Shown: positions 1 to 10,259 of the stretch, piece by piece
How positions within the stretch are numbered: the stretch's first letter is position 1
Layout: the number at the start of each line of letters is the position of its first letter
From: Brachionus koreanus
Taxonomy: Eukaryota; Rotifera; Eurotatoria; Ploima; Brachionidae
Length of the DNA stretch: 64,000 nt
Direction: 5' to 3'
NCBI GenBank assembly: GCA_016987375.1
Contig: PJRA01000509.1
Coordinates: 936,201-1,000,200, forward strand
The notes under the pieces: model-generated
What the model was told of the DNA's origin: nothing
Databases searched by the model: none
What the model saw: the letters and a program-made list of their open reading frames with translations, nothing else
Translations under genes and position numbers: made by a program

Positions 1-1
1 A

Positions 2-265
2 AAGACATTGAAAAAATTTTCACTCGATCACTCGAATTTTACTGTTTTTGCTTTGAACGATTCAATAGTCAAAATGATAAATAAAGAATTAGATGTTAAA
101 TTAGATACAAATTGTTCTAAAAACTGTCAAATTTTAGACGAAAAGACGAATAAAGTGTTAGAGAAAGCCATAGAATATTTGTTAAATTCAAATGAACTGA
201 ATGAAAATAAAGATAGCACAGAAAATGAGGAGAAAACTGATATATGTTTGACAACAAAGCTGTAA
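2..265 (+). CDS. C-terminal exon of an unrecognised gene, partial
   Basis: The reading frame is open from the left edge of the window to the TAA at 263-265, so this is probably the last exon of a gene that begins outside. There is no ATG at the head of the frame; the first in-frame Met falls near position 74. The roughly 87 visible residues are mostly helical and charged, with two Cys four residues apart (CSKNC) in the middle and an Asn/Glu-rich acidic tail. I do not recognise the family. The base composition is less extreme than in the flanking AT-rich DNA, which supports coding. It could still be a chance frame. Confidence 0.45.
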   Translation, partial: KTLKKFSLDHSNFTVFALNDSIVKMINKELDVKLDTNCSKNCQILDEKTNKVLEKAIEYLLNSNELNENKDSTENEEKTDICLTTKL

Positions 266-1340
266 ATTAATATCTTAAAATTGTAAAAATTAATCGAAAA
301 CAATTATTTAAAATGTGAATTTAAATAAAATGTTTAGTTTATTTTTAAAATTAAAAATTATAATTTAAATTTATTTTGAAACAAGAGTGATAATCAAATA
401 TGATAAAATAAATTTTTTTAGTAAAAATCGATTTAATTTTATTTTTTGATTTTTTTTTCAAAAGTTAATCAATGCAAAAGATGGTCTTGTGAAATTTTTG
501 CTCAATTGTTCCGAATGAAATCAAAATGTTAAAAAATTCTTGTTAAAAAAAGTTTTTTTTATAAAGATGAAAAGCAATATTTTTTGACGGATTATCTTCG
601 AAATTCTAGTAAAACTTTGAATGTTATCCTATGCTGAAATTTAGAAAATTAGTACAAACCTTTTTAAAAGGTTATTTTTAGCATTAATTTCTGTTCTAAT
701 TTTTTATTTTGTACCAAATTTTGTTTGAGCTAAAAAGGTTAGATATTTGAGCTAAATTTGTTTTTATGTTAATATGATGACAAAAATTTAATAATTTATA
801 TTTTCATTTTTGAAATAAAAATTTAATTTAGAAATAAATTTAAAAAATTATCAAAGATTTTTTCTTGATTTTTATATTATTTTATGCCTAGAATAATTTT
901 AAAACTTGAAATTTAACGAAAACGAAAAAAAATAAACAAGAGTTGCTCCGCTTTTCTTGGTTATTTCTTATTATCGACCGAAATTTTGTAAAAGTTTTAA
1001 ATTATTCATAAGTTTCAATTTTATTTTGATATTTTACAAATATTTGGAAAAAAAATGATCATAAATTAAAAAAATTTTGTATTTAAATTGTTTTTATTTA
1101 ACCAAAATCAATAAATATGTTTTGCCAAAGTGAAATCGAAAAGAGATTTTTGATGTGAACACAGCAGAATATTTGAAGAATGAAATTAAATTACAACAAA
1201 AAAAATAGAATACAATTGAATTTATCACACAAAATTTTTTTTTTAACCAAAACGTCATGTTTGGAAAATGGATTGAGTCTTTCCTAAAGATTGTAAATCA
1301 TGGCTTGTACCTAATGAAAAAGGATCCGAATGGCTTAATT
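266..1340. other. AT-rich intergenic stretch
   Basis: About 1.1 kb of A/T-rich sequence with homopolymer runs. I see no convincing exon, RNA gene or repeat here apart from low complexity. Confidence 0.6.
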
Positions 1341-1800
1341 TAGTAGTAGTAGTAGTTTGATGACTGCGAGTTGCTGGATGACTCCAGCAAGAGAAACTAA
1401 GTCCTATGAGCAGCCTGTTCTCTGGTCGTCAATCCTCTTCTTGAAAGAATTGATACTCGGTGCGNNNNNNNNNNNNNNNNNNNNNNNNNNNNNNNNNNNN
1501 NNNNNNNNNNNNNNNNNNNNNNAAAAGCGTTTCGTCTGATTAGGCAGTCCTTCACCAGCTCTGATCTGATTTTTCCTCTGTGTCCGCTTCTAGACGGTCC
1601 AACTTGTAGAGAGGAGTGCCAATCGACAGTATCCAGTCCTTTCTGAATTTCTGAACAGTTCTACTAGATCGCCCCTGGCTCTCCTCTTCTCCAGCGTTTT
1701 CAACTCAAGTTTTAGGCACTTGTCTTCATATTTCATGTCGTGGAGTTCAGTCGGGTTAGCTCATTCTAAGAGGTACATCACACAGGACTTTCTAGGAACG
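1341..1800 (-). mobile_element. Non-LTR retrotransposon (LINE) 3' remnant
   Basis: Read on the minus strand, this gives the C-terminal part of a LINE reverse transcriptase. One frame around 1640-1740 contains LKTLEKRRARGDLVELF, the block that follows the RT palm in many invertebrate LINEs. After the assembly gap the frame resumes with APSINSFKKRIDD and a stop, the usual end of such proteins. The 3' end is a CTA microsatellite, seen on the plus strand as TAG repeats at about 1341-1356. Frame changes and the gap show a dead copy. The family is inferred from motif resemblance only. Confidence 0.7.
1465..1522. other. Assembly gap (N)
   Basis: 58 N inside the LINE remnant, so the reverse-transcriptase tail cannot be read through. 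Confidence 0.99.
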
Positions 1801-2024
1801 AAACCGTCCTACTCCTTACAAGGCCATTGGCTACTAAATGTCCAACCAAACGACTGAAGGAAAAAATTGACAATGATTGAAAAATTAATTATTTATCTTG
1901 TTTATTTATTCGTTTTTTATGCAATCAGATTTTACAAACTTTTTCGCTGCAATTTACTATTACTGCACTTAAATTTTATTTAAGAAATTTTTTTTTAAAA
2001 TAAAAATTTTGAAATTTGATTAAT

Positions 2025-2138
2025 TTTCAATTCAGATTATAAAAGAAAAACAAAGACCAGTTTTAGCTATCTTATATCAAATTTTAACATGTTTTTTAAA
2101 ACTATTAAAAAGATTAATTGTTAAAATCTAAATCTTTA
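2025..2138. repeat. Dispersed repeat, copy A, left part
   Basis: This segment matches 8302-8435, including the shared block AAAGAAAAACAAAGACCAGT. The match resumes at about 2855-2910, on the far side of the LINE at 2139-2865. Copy A is therefore a repeat split by the LINE, and copy B at 8302-8490 is the unsplit relative. Confidence 0.65.
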
Positions 2139-2865
2139 GTAGTAGTAGTAGTATAAACTGCAGCTTAGATGATATCTAAGCATAGCTCTAAAGAGCTGTA
2201 GCACTCGCTTCTTTTTGTTTCACCAACCAACTATCGAGCTTCGCTTTGAAACTATTCAGGCTCCTGGCATCTACATCTTCCGGCACATTCATTTACAACT
2301 CTATCTGTAAAAAAGTTAAATCTTTGAAGACAGTTCTTTATTCTTTCACAGGTAAGACAATAGCTATTTCTCCTCAACTCATATCTTCTGTTACCAGGTT
2401 TTGTGTTAAGACTGTAGTTGATTCCTTTATTAAATTTAATTTGTTCGTAATTGTTTACCAATTTGTACATCTGGATTTTTTTTGTTTATTTGACCCTATT
2501 CTATCCTAGTGGATAATGGGGAGGAGCTCATCTCCTCTCATATCTAACCATTGAGCAATACAATAATTTGATAATCTCGCTACAAGGATACTTAAATGCT
2601 TTCCTAATTAAGCCCAACATTTTATTTGCTTTTGCTGTGGCATTTTTGACTTGAGTAGTCCATTTTAAATCACTATGTATGTAAATGACCAAATCTCTTT
2701 CAACATTTGACTTACTCAAGGTGTTTGAATCAATTTTATAATCAAACTCTGGATTTTTATTGCCAATATGAACAACTTTGTATTTTTCTTCATTTAACTG
2801 AGTCGACCATTCTTTTGACCATTTGCACACTTTATCTATATTCGATTGTAGGTTATAATTCGGTT
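2139..2865 (-). mobile_element. LINE reverse transcriptase remnant with CTA tail
   Basis: On the minus strand, about 2865 to 2528 encodes an RT thumb-like region containing KWSKEWSTQLNEEKYKVVHIG, ERDLVIYIHSDLKW and ANKMLGLIRKAFKY. These match the region after the palm in invertebrate LINE reverse transcriptases. Further on, at 2470-2252, come NFFTDRVVN and SLNSFKAKLDSW, the end of the protein, but in shifted frames and with the middle missing. The element ends in CTA repeats (TAG on plus, 2139-2152). It sits inside a dispersed repeat whose unsplit copy is at 8302-8490. It is a 5'-truncated, decayed insertion. Confidence 0.8.
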
Positions 2866-2910
2866 AGTTTTTATTAAATAAAATTTTCAACCGAAAAGGT
2901 TGTAATTATA
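2855..2910. repeat. Dispersed repeat, copy A, right part
   Basis: The TTAGT...AAATAAAATTTT...AAAAGGTTGTA segment aligns with 8448-8485. It continues copy A after the LINE insertion. Confidence 0.55.
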
Positions 2911-3724
2911 AAAAGAGAACTTGAGTCTAAAGTTTGATATTCGTTGAATCAAAATTACAAAAAAAAGATTAATAATAAAAATATAATAAAAAAGTTGTCT
3001 TTTATTAAAGTTTTTTATTAGAAAAATAAAATAAATGGAAAAAAAATTAATTTTTAAAAGAAAATTATAAAATTTTGTTTCTTTTATTGGATCCGATTAG
3101 ATTTAATATTGAACTAGTTTTTTATTTTGTAGCAAGAATAATAGAAATCGTAGAAGGATTGACATTTAATTCTTTAGCTGTTTCTTAAGTTTTTTTTTTT
3201 GTCCCGTATGTTAAGTTTAATGAGTAAAATTTTTCGTTATTCGAAGGTTCAACTGTATATTAATTTCTTTCGAACAAGTGTTTGTCGCCGTTACTGACAC
3301 TAACATTTTTTACAAACTAAAATAAATGCTCGAGATAAAAAAAAAAAAAATTTTTTTCCTACAGCACTTCTTACTACTATTACTAAATTCTTGAATTTCT
3401 TTAACAGCCTTTTTTAAAAAAAAAAATTTTCAAATAAACTTTTTGATACGATTTTCGGATTAATAATTATCATTATTTTTGAGTAACTTTTATGAACACT
3501 CTCAATTTTTTTATAAACTTGAAAATTATTCAAAAATAATGTATAATTCTCAAATTCGAAAAAACAAAATTTAACTTAATTTAGAAATTTTGAACAAAAT
3601 TATTACAAATTTATATGGTTTAAATTTTCAATATTTCATTATAGAGAGTTAAAACTTGCTTATATTTAAAAAAAAACTACTTAATCATTCATTTCCTAAA
3701 TGAGCTTGATTTCACCAAGTGATA
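2911..3724. other. AT-rich stretch upstream of the carrier gene
   Basis: No exon is convincing here. In particular I could not find the EF-hand exons that an SCaMC-type carrier would normally have upstream. Confidence 0.5.
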
Positions 3725-4943
3725 ATGCGATATGCGGTTAATAATTCAAAAGAATACTTTTCTTTGTCTCCAATTGATAACATAGGCGATGTTCTGTCCT
3801 ACTGGAGGTTTTCGACTGTAGTTATTTAAAAAAAAATATATTCATTTTTTTCTCATATAACTATTTTAAGTTACTAGATGTGGAAGAAAGTTCAATTGTA
3901 CTTGAAGATATACCAAAATCGGAAACTCGCTTTGACGTCGTTTATCGAAACCTGATTGCTGGAGGAATAGCAGGTGCAGTTTCTCGTACTTTCACGGCTC
4001 CTTTTGACCGCTTAAAGACGGTCATGCAAGCTCTCGGGTCACGAAAACAAATCGAAATATTCGGAGGTTTCAAATACATGCTACAAGAAGGTGGCGTCAC
4101 AAGTCTTTGGCGTGGCAATGGCATGAATGTTATCAAAATTGCTCCAGAAGTAGCATTGAAATTTACTTTTTATGAAGAGGTAAAAAAAACTGCTTTTTTT
4201 GCTAAATATTTTAGGAAAATGTCTATTTCTAGATGAAAATTTTGTTTATAAATGATAAAAATCGTGAAGCAAATATATTAGAAAGATTTTTGAGCGGATC
4301 AATAGCCGGTGGTTTAGCTCAATCATTTATATATCCTTTAGAAGTATGATTATATAGAATAAATTAAAAATTAAATATTTCAATTAGTTTTTGCTTTTAA
4401 GTTGCTCAAAACTCGTATGGTTTTGCGAAAAACCGGAGAGTATTCAAGCATCTTAGATTGTGCTAGAAAAGTTATTAAAAATGAAGGCATAAGATCATTC
4501 TACAAAGGATATATACCAAATATACTTGGCATTATTCCCTATGCTGGAACAGATTTGGCCGTGTATGAAGTAAGCTAAATTTGAAAAAATGATAAAAAAT
4601 TAAAACTCACATTATTTTGTAGACCTTAAAAAGATTTTACATGCGTCGTCATCAAATGACTGAACCGTCCGTGCCAATTCTGTTGCTGTGCGGCACTTGT
4701 AGTACAATATGTGGACAACTAGTGAGTTATCCGTTAGCTTTGATTCGCACAAGGCTGCAAGCTCAGGAAGTTCCGATGAATTCGCTTGAAAGAGATACTA
4801 TGGTAAAATTGCTTAAGCGAATATGGAATAATGAAGGTGTGCGAGGCCTTTACAGAGGTCTTTTGCCCAATATAATCAAAGTAGTTCCGGCAGTTAGCAT
4901 ATCATATGTGGTATACGAAAAAACTAAAAGAAATCTAGTTTAG
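3725..4943 (+). CDS. Mitochondrial carrier, ATP-Mg/Pi (SCaMC / SLC25A23-25) type
   Basis: Five exons fit in phase: 3725-3817, 3871-4179, 4233-4343, 4402-4569 and 4623-4943, giving 333 residues. All three carrier repeats are present, with signatures PFDRLK, PLELLK and PLALIR. The Ala in the third is typical of SCaMCs. The linker ([20 protein letters not shown]) resembles the region joining the EF-hand domain to the carrier in SLC25A23/24/25, which exchange ATP-Mg for phosphate across the inner mitochondrial membrane. The calcium-binding EF-hands are missing: the first in-frame ATG is at 3725, with a TGA just upstream at 3707-3709. Either the gene is a short form or more exons lie further upstream. 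An AATAAA follows at 4967-4972. Confidence 0.88.
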
Positions 4944-7195
4944 AGATATGATAATTTAAAATTATAAATAAAAAAAATAGAATATATAATGTGTACGGCA
5001 TTGGTTCCGGAAAATCAGAAATTTTTTATTTTTGAATTTTTTTTGTTAAATTTTTCAAAATAAAAGCCATTTTAATTTAAGATTGAAAGTTTTACAGTTC
5101 AAATATTTGTTACCTAGTTTATTTTTGAAATTTTTCATGAAATAAAAACCAATTTTAAATTTACTAATTTTATTAAATATCCTCATAAGCAGTAAAAAAT
5201 GTTTATTTTAACTATAAAAGAATTTTTTTTCTTCCTTAAACGCTCCTTGTAGAGTAGAGAATCATTACTATTTGACTCGTATTTACACTTATTTTCAATG
5301 AAAATAAAATTATTTTGTAATAAAAATTGAATATTTTTATAATATTTTTGATTTAAGATATTAATGAAAAATAATTATAAACAATGATTAAATTTAATGA
5401 ATAAAAAACATAAAAAAGAAGTAAAAAAATGGTTCAAAAGACACCTCCGACCTTTTGGTGTTAAATTTGTCAAATTTTTTTGCTTAAAAATCATGAATCT
5501 TTCTCTTTGTATCTTAAAATAATAGCTTGGTAGCAGGCATTTTTATTTTTTTATTTTATTACTAATAGCTGCATTGACTTTTCGTTAATATTCTTATATT
5601 ATTTCTGATGCAGTGCTTGTTTGGGGAACCGATCGAGGCCATATTAAAACAGATTCAATCTATTTAAAATAAATTTTTGCATGATTCTTGCAAGTTTTTT
5701 CCAAATATTCTTTTAATTGATCACTTTTGTTCAATAGTCGTTAAAGGAACCTGAATACAAGTTAAGATTCTTTAAATTAAATCAGAAATAATCTAGCTTA
5801 AATTTTGTAGCAGCCCTTAACTAATATCAGCTGACAAAGTTTGCTAATCTAAATTAAATTAAAAGAAATAAATCGATAAAATCAATTATTAACAATTAAT
5901 AAAATTCTATACTATAATTATTCTATACTATAAATTTTATTTAAAATTCTGTATTTAAATAGTCAATCAATCAAGAGAAAGACCAAGAACTAGCAGACCA
6001 AATGAAAAGGTATATTGACAACCAAGAAAATGTCCAGTATGTTTCAGCACTATCAAAAATAAGCTCGAATTAAAAAAAAATTCAGTTTTTATTAAAAACA
6101 ATTTGCTTCAAATTTTTTAAGTTTAAGAAAATACTAAAAAAATAAATTAAAAAAATCTTAAATTTCTAATTCTTTTGCATGGATTGACATAAAGTAAAAA
6201 AAAAATAAACATATAATATTCTCTTGTTTCCTTTAGTTGAAAAAGCTAGGGTTTAAGAAAAGGAAAATTTTATAAATTTAAAATTGCCCAGTGACAAAAA
6301 AAACGGTGATAAATCGATGAAAATTGAAAAATGAATCATTAATGAGTTAGGAACAATTTCATCTAATTTCGACGATGAAAATTAGTATATTTCATCGAAA
6401 ATAATTGATGAAAACTTTCTTAATTACATCAAAATTTATTTCATTAATAAATAATTTTATTTTCTATTTTTCAAGCAATTTTAGGAATTATAATAAATAA
6501 AATATTTAAAACCAAGAGATTTTTTAAAATTTTCTAACTATAAATCAGAATTTATCAACATGTTTGATTTGAAACGAACATCAATACACATTTTCTCACT
6601 AGAAGGACTTTTTAAATTTTTATTCTTGAAGTTATTTATTTTAGAATTACTTAATAGTCCTATAACTAGACAAGTAACAGCTTGAGTAGATCTTAAATCA
6701 AAGTACATTAACCCCAATTAAATTACCTATTACAAAATAGTAAAAATTTATAAATTTCGGACTTAATGTGTAATTTAATTTTTTCAAGTATTAAGTATAT
6801 CTTGTATTTCGGCTAAAGGTATGAATTTTCTGGCTGATTTTATAGTCTTATTATTATTTTTTTCTCATTATTTCTGTTTTTACGTTTTTTTTTCCTTTGA
6901 TGAATACAGTAATCGAGTTTTTAAAGGTATCTCTTAAAAAAAACAAGAAAATATTAAAATAAAAATAAAAATAGACAATTATTGGTTTTCATTTTCTTAA
7001 CATGTGGTTATAGAAAAATATTCTTTAAACTGAATAATGTCAATTTCTTTATAAGAGAAACGGTAAATCAAAATGATCAGGAATTTAATTTTCTATCTAA
7101 TCAAATCAAAACAGTGTTAAATTTTTAAACCACAATCAAGGAATAATTTAGTTTTAATTTTTTATTAAAAAATAAATAAATTATTAAAAAAAAAT
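4944..7195. other. Intergenic, AT-rich, with one possible LINE scrap
   Basis: Mostly A/T-rich. On the plus strand about 5600-5680 reads AVLVWGTDRGHI in one frame and IQSI followed by NKFLHDSCK in another, which resembles the VWG...IQSIQNK block near the end of LINE reverse transcriptases. The rest holds short palindromic ATTTCATC/GATGAAAT words near 6350-6430 and nothing I can name. Confidence 0.35.
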
Positions 7196-7504
7196 TTAAA
7201 ATTGATTAGAACATGCATTTGAAGTTAAATGTTCGGGAGAACAAGCTTTCATAATTGAATCGAAAACATTGTTTTTTGGACAGGTCCAATATTTTAATAT
7301 GCCATTTTCACAAGTCTTGAATTGATTGCATTTCCCGTGAACTCTAGTTAAATCATCGTTTATGTCACATCTGAGAATTCGAGAATTTAAAATATAGCCG
7401 TAACCACCTCCTTTTTCATCCTTGTTAGGCTTATTATAATATTGTCCTTTAAAAGCGTTTACTAATACTAAAATAGCTAATAAAAACAAAATAGAGTATT
7501 TCAT
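7196..7504 (-). CDS. Small secreted chitin-binding (peritrophin-A/CBM14) protein
   Basis: Single-exon gene of 102 residues starting at the ATG at 7504. Residues 1-17 form a signal peptide (MKYSILFLLAILVLVNA), then comes a Gly/Tyr/Lys spacer. Six Cys follow at 46, 59, 65, 75, 88 and 98, with spacings 12-5-9-12-9, as in the CBM14 fold. Aromatic and Gly positions (CENGILKYW, VFDS) agree with that family. The likely role is extracellular chitin binding, for example in trophi, lorica, egg shell or gut lining; the tissue is inference. A TATA box lies about 40 bp upstream on the same strand, implying a very short 5' UTR. Confidence 0.82.
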   Translation of the reverse strand: MKYSILFLLAILVLVNAFKGQYYNKPNKDEKGGGYGYILNSRILRCDINDDLTRVHGKCNQFKTCENGILKYWTCPKNNVFDSIMKACSPEHLTSNACSNQF

Positions 7505-7542
7505 CTTTTGATATCAAATACTTTGGAAAAAAACTTCGGTCT

Positions 7543-7553
7543 TTATATAAAGG
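7543..7553 (-). promoter_or_regulatory. TATA box of the chitin-binding gene
   Basis: CTTTATATAAAG on the minus strand, about 40 bases before the ATG at 7504. The spacing suits a transcription start near 7515. Confidence 0.6.
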
Positions 7554-7638
7554 CTATGGTTAATGTGACACTTAAAAATAGAACTAATATTAAATTTTTA
7601 TTTACAAGAATAAAAGTTTGAAAATGAAAAAATGGATT

Positions 7639-8107
7639 TTAAATTCGTTCTTTATGAATACAAAGTCCTTTTTTGTTCAATTCGGCCTCATATTGTACAT
7701 AATCTTGATGATATAGACGCTTCAGGGCATCACGTCTCACCAAAATATTTGCTTTTCTTATAATTTTCAAGTCTTCTTGAAGGCCTTTTTGATGATTCAA
7801 AGATCTAAAAGTATCATTGAGGGTATCAAAGCTGTCGCTCCATGAAGTTTTAAAACTTTGCTGATTTTTTCTTTTTTTTTTGAATTAAAGAAAAAAATTT
7901 TGAATAAATTTTATTCAATTTACTTGAGAATACTTTTTTCTTCAAACGCTTGCTCTTCTAGAAGCTTTAAAAAAATTTTAATTAAAATTAAATCATTGTA
8001 TTTTGTTTTACAGCTATTCTAGCTTCTTGTGTCCTGCGTTTTGTATTCACACCGCCATGATTAATTTCAAAGCGGTACGAAGTAGCCATCATACGATCAG
8101 AAGACAT
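7639..8107 (-). CDS. CFAP141-like cilia/flagella protein
   Basis: Three exons on the minus strand join in phase: 8107-8012, 7964-7924 and 7870-7639, giving 122 residues from the ATG at 8107. The C-terminal half, with VRRDALKRLYHQD, YEAELNKKG and a final KERI, matches the conserved end of CFAP141 (C1orf189), a small ciliary protein associated with doublet microtubules. The N-terminal exon ends in KRRTQEARIA, and the short middle exon reads LLEEQAFEEKSIL. Length is close to the vertebrate protein (about 100 residues). The middle exon has only 41 bases, and each acceptor was chosen to keep phase. It is divergently arranged with nothing obvious, and the 5' neighbour is a dead mariner. Confidence 0.7.
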
Positions 8108-8301
8108 TTTTATAGTTTCTTAGAAAAAAGGGCTCAAACAACTAAGTTTAAAATTTGCTTAATTTTTCGAAAACTTGATCGAATAGTGAAATGTAAATAC
8201 TAATGTTGCCAATAGTTACAAATTAATCAGACTCTATAACTAAATTTTTAAGATTTATTTTATTTCTAAATATTTGATATAGCGAGCGAGAAGTTTGAAT
8301 C

Positions 8302-8490
8302 ACATTCAATTTTCAATTCAGATTATGAAAGAAAAACAAAGACCAGTTCTAACTAGCTTTTTACAGATTTCGGCAAGTTTTTTGAAATTATTAAAAAAAA
8401 CTAATTACTAAAATCGATTTATTCATAAAAATAGAGTTAAAATCTTTTAGTCTTATATAAATAAAACTTTTAACTGGAAAGGTTGTATTC
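8302..8490. repeat. Dispersed repeat, copy B (unsplit)
   Basis: About 190 bp matching 2025-2138 plus 2855-2910, without the LINE. It lies directly before the mariner remnant and may be part of an older element. Confidence 0.6.
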
Positions 8491-8509
8491 ATTAAATAAC
8501 TCTCTAAAT

Positions 8510-9320
8510 TATGAATGAAATTGAAAAGTTTATGATGTATTTGGATGATGGTTTTGAAATATCTTTAAAAAAATGGACTAAATTTTAATTTCAACATCTC
8601 TGTAATTTTAGAACTAAGTCATATTATAAGTTAAAATAATTCGTGAAATATGTCTTGTAATATTTAGATTCATAAAATTGCATGTTTTCAGAGTAGGAAA
8701 GACACAAAATTTGTTGAACACAAAAAGTTGTTGCTCATGATTTGACAGATTTAAATATTCAATGACTAATTTAAATTTGTAGGAAACTACTAAGAAAAAT
8801 CCTCTAGATGGACAATTTTTAGAAGGATTATTATTTGTGATGAGAATTGGATCTATTTAAAAATTATGATAACAGAATTCAATGGTTGAGTCCATCTTTA
8901 CCAACTCAACCAGTAGAAAAAATAGTGCGATTTGAATAAAAGATTATGTTATGTGCTGATTCCAGATGATGGTACTAAAAATGCACAACTATATTCTGAA
9001 CAATCAGAATGAATGGATGCTTCACTTCCAGAAAAATGTATGTCTTTGGTCGACCGAAAGAAAGGTTTGTTCGATTGAATCGAACTTCTTTCTCATCCAC
9101 CATACTTCTTCCTTCAGATTATTATTATTTTTTTTCGCTAAATGGCTCATGTTCTTATAGGACGGTATTTTACTAACCAAAACCAAGTTGAAGGAAGATG
9201 TCTTGAGCTTTTTGGCTCCAAAAGCCGTGAATGTTACAAAAGATGAATTGAACTACTCGCTGATAGATGGCTTAAGACTTTAAAACAAAATGGTTTAAAT
9301 TTTAAGATTAGCTGAATATT
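8510..9320 (+). pseudogene. Degenerate mariner-type transposase
   Basis: Reading across frames on the plus strand gives pieces of a mariner transposase in the correct order: DGQFLEGLL, then CDENWIYLKNYDNRIQWLSP (the catalytic-Asp block; family form GDEKWI), LVDRKKGLF, HPPY, LPSDYYYFF (family form APSDYHLF), and finally SKSREFYKR with LLADRWLKTLKQNG. Several frameshifts and stops make it inactive. Near 9340-9360 the minus strand reads TTACAAGGGTGAGTCAAAAA, a candidate terminal inverted repeat; I could not find its partner. The N-terminal DNA-binding part is not clear. Confidence 0.8.
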
Positions 9321-9753
9321 TATTTTTTTATAAATTAAATTTTTGACTCACCCTTGTAACACAAAATTTTTTTTATTTAATGTTAAATTGAATTGAAATA
9401 TTTTTTAAATAAATAATAAAATTTTTTACAACTTATTATCTATTGGGAGAATGTAATTCGAAGTGATTGTTAAAAGAAGTAATTTGGATAAAAGAAAAAA
9501 GTTGATAATTGCTTTTCAGTATAAACAATTAAATAAAACTAATTGGGAAAAAATCAAATTAAAACTCAAATATTTGTTTTATAAAAAAAAATAAAAATAA
9601 TCACAATTCATTTAATTAAATCGAAAGAAAACAATTGATTGTAATCAATAAACCAATGCCAATAATTTTTAATGAAAGTTGGTGCTTAACTTGAAAATTA
9701 CCTATTGAATGTTTGTGAATAGAGTAAATTATTGAAGCGTTAAAATATTCTGA
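9321..9753. other. AT-rich spacer
   Basis: No coding or repeat signal beyond low complexity. Confidence 0.5.
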
Positions 9754-9760
9754 TATAAAA
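9754..9760 (+). promoter_or_regulatory. TATA box of the SAAPAP-repeat gene
   Basis: TATAAAA 77 bases before the ATG at 9837, compatible with a 5' UTR of about 50 bases. Confidence 0.5.
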
Positions 9761-9836
9761 ACACCAAAAGAAAATACTAAATTATCCAAAACATCTTTAA
9801 ATATTAAAAAACAAACAAAAAATTAAGAGAACCAAA

Positions 9837-10202
9837 ATGTCCGCAGCCCCAACTTCATCAGCCGCTCCAGCACCATCAGCTGCCCCAGCTCCATCAGCTG
9901 CTCCAGCTCCATCAGCTGCTCCAGCTCCATCAGCTGCTCCAGCTCCATCAGCTGCTCCGGCATCATCAGCAGCACCAGCTTTAACATTATCCAAATTATC
10001 ATTTCCTTTTTCATTTGATGGTTCTTTTTCAAACTTTGCACCAATACCATCATTCGATATCCCTTACTATGGTAACCAATTCGCTGCTCCAATTTCTTTT
10101 TCATCATTTGCAACTGCATTGCCAGCCGATTATTCAACTCAATTTTCTGCTCCATTATTTTCTTCTTACCCAAATTATGGTAGCTTTGGAACTTATTTCT
10201 GA
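9837..10202 (+). CDS. Ala/Pro/Ser-repeat small protein
   Basis: Single-exon frame of 121 residues with a good start context (ACCAAAATG), a TATA box 77 bp upstream and AATAAA at 10244-10249, so it looks like a complete expressed unit. Residues 2-49 are eight six-residue repeats of SAAPAP type. The C-terminal 70 residues are rich in Ser, Phe, Tyr and Pro without Cys, ending in GSFGTYF. There is no signal peptide or membrane segment. It is low-complexity and probably disordered; I do not recognise a family. The opposite strand is also open across the repeats, which is a by-product of the 18-base unit. Confidence 0.65.
   Translation: MSAAPTSSAAPAPSAAPAPSAAPAPSAAPAPSAAPAPSAAPASSAAPALTLSKLSFPFSFDGSFSNFAPIPSFDIPYYGNQFAAPISFSSFATALPADYSTQFSAPLFSSYPNYGSFGTYF
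9840..9983 (+). repeat. 18-bp tandem repeat, 8 units
   Basis: Eight consecutive 18-base units of the type TCAGCTGCTCCAGCTCCA encode SAAPAP. The three central units (9894-9947) are identical or nearly so, which points to recent unit expansion. The outer units have diverged. Confidence 0.9.
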
Positions 10203-10259
10203 AATTATTTTTTAATTATTTAATTTTAATAATATTTTTTTCAAATAAACTAAGATCCT

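Noticed and set aside
9797..10173. Two overlapping minus-strand frames across the SAAPAP repeats
   Set aside because: An 18-base repeat leaves all frames open; the plus strand has the TATA box, start context and poly(A) signal.
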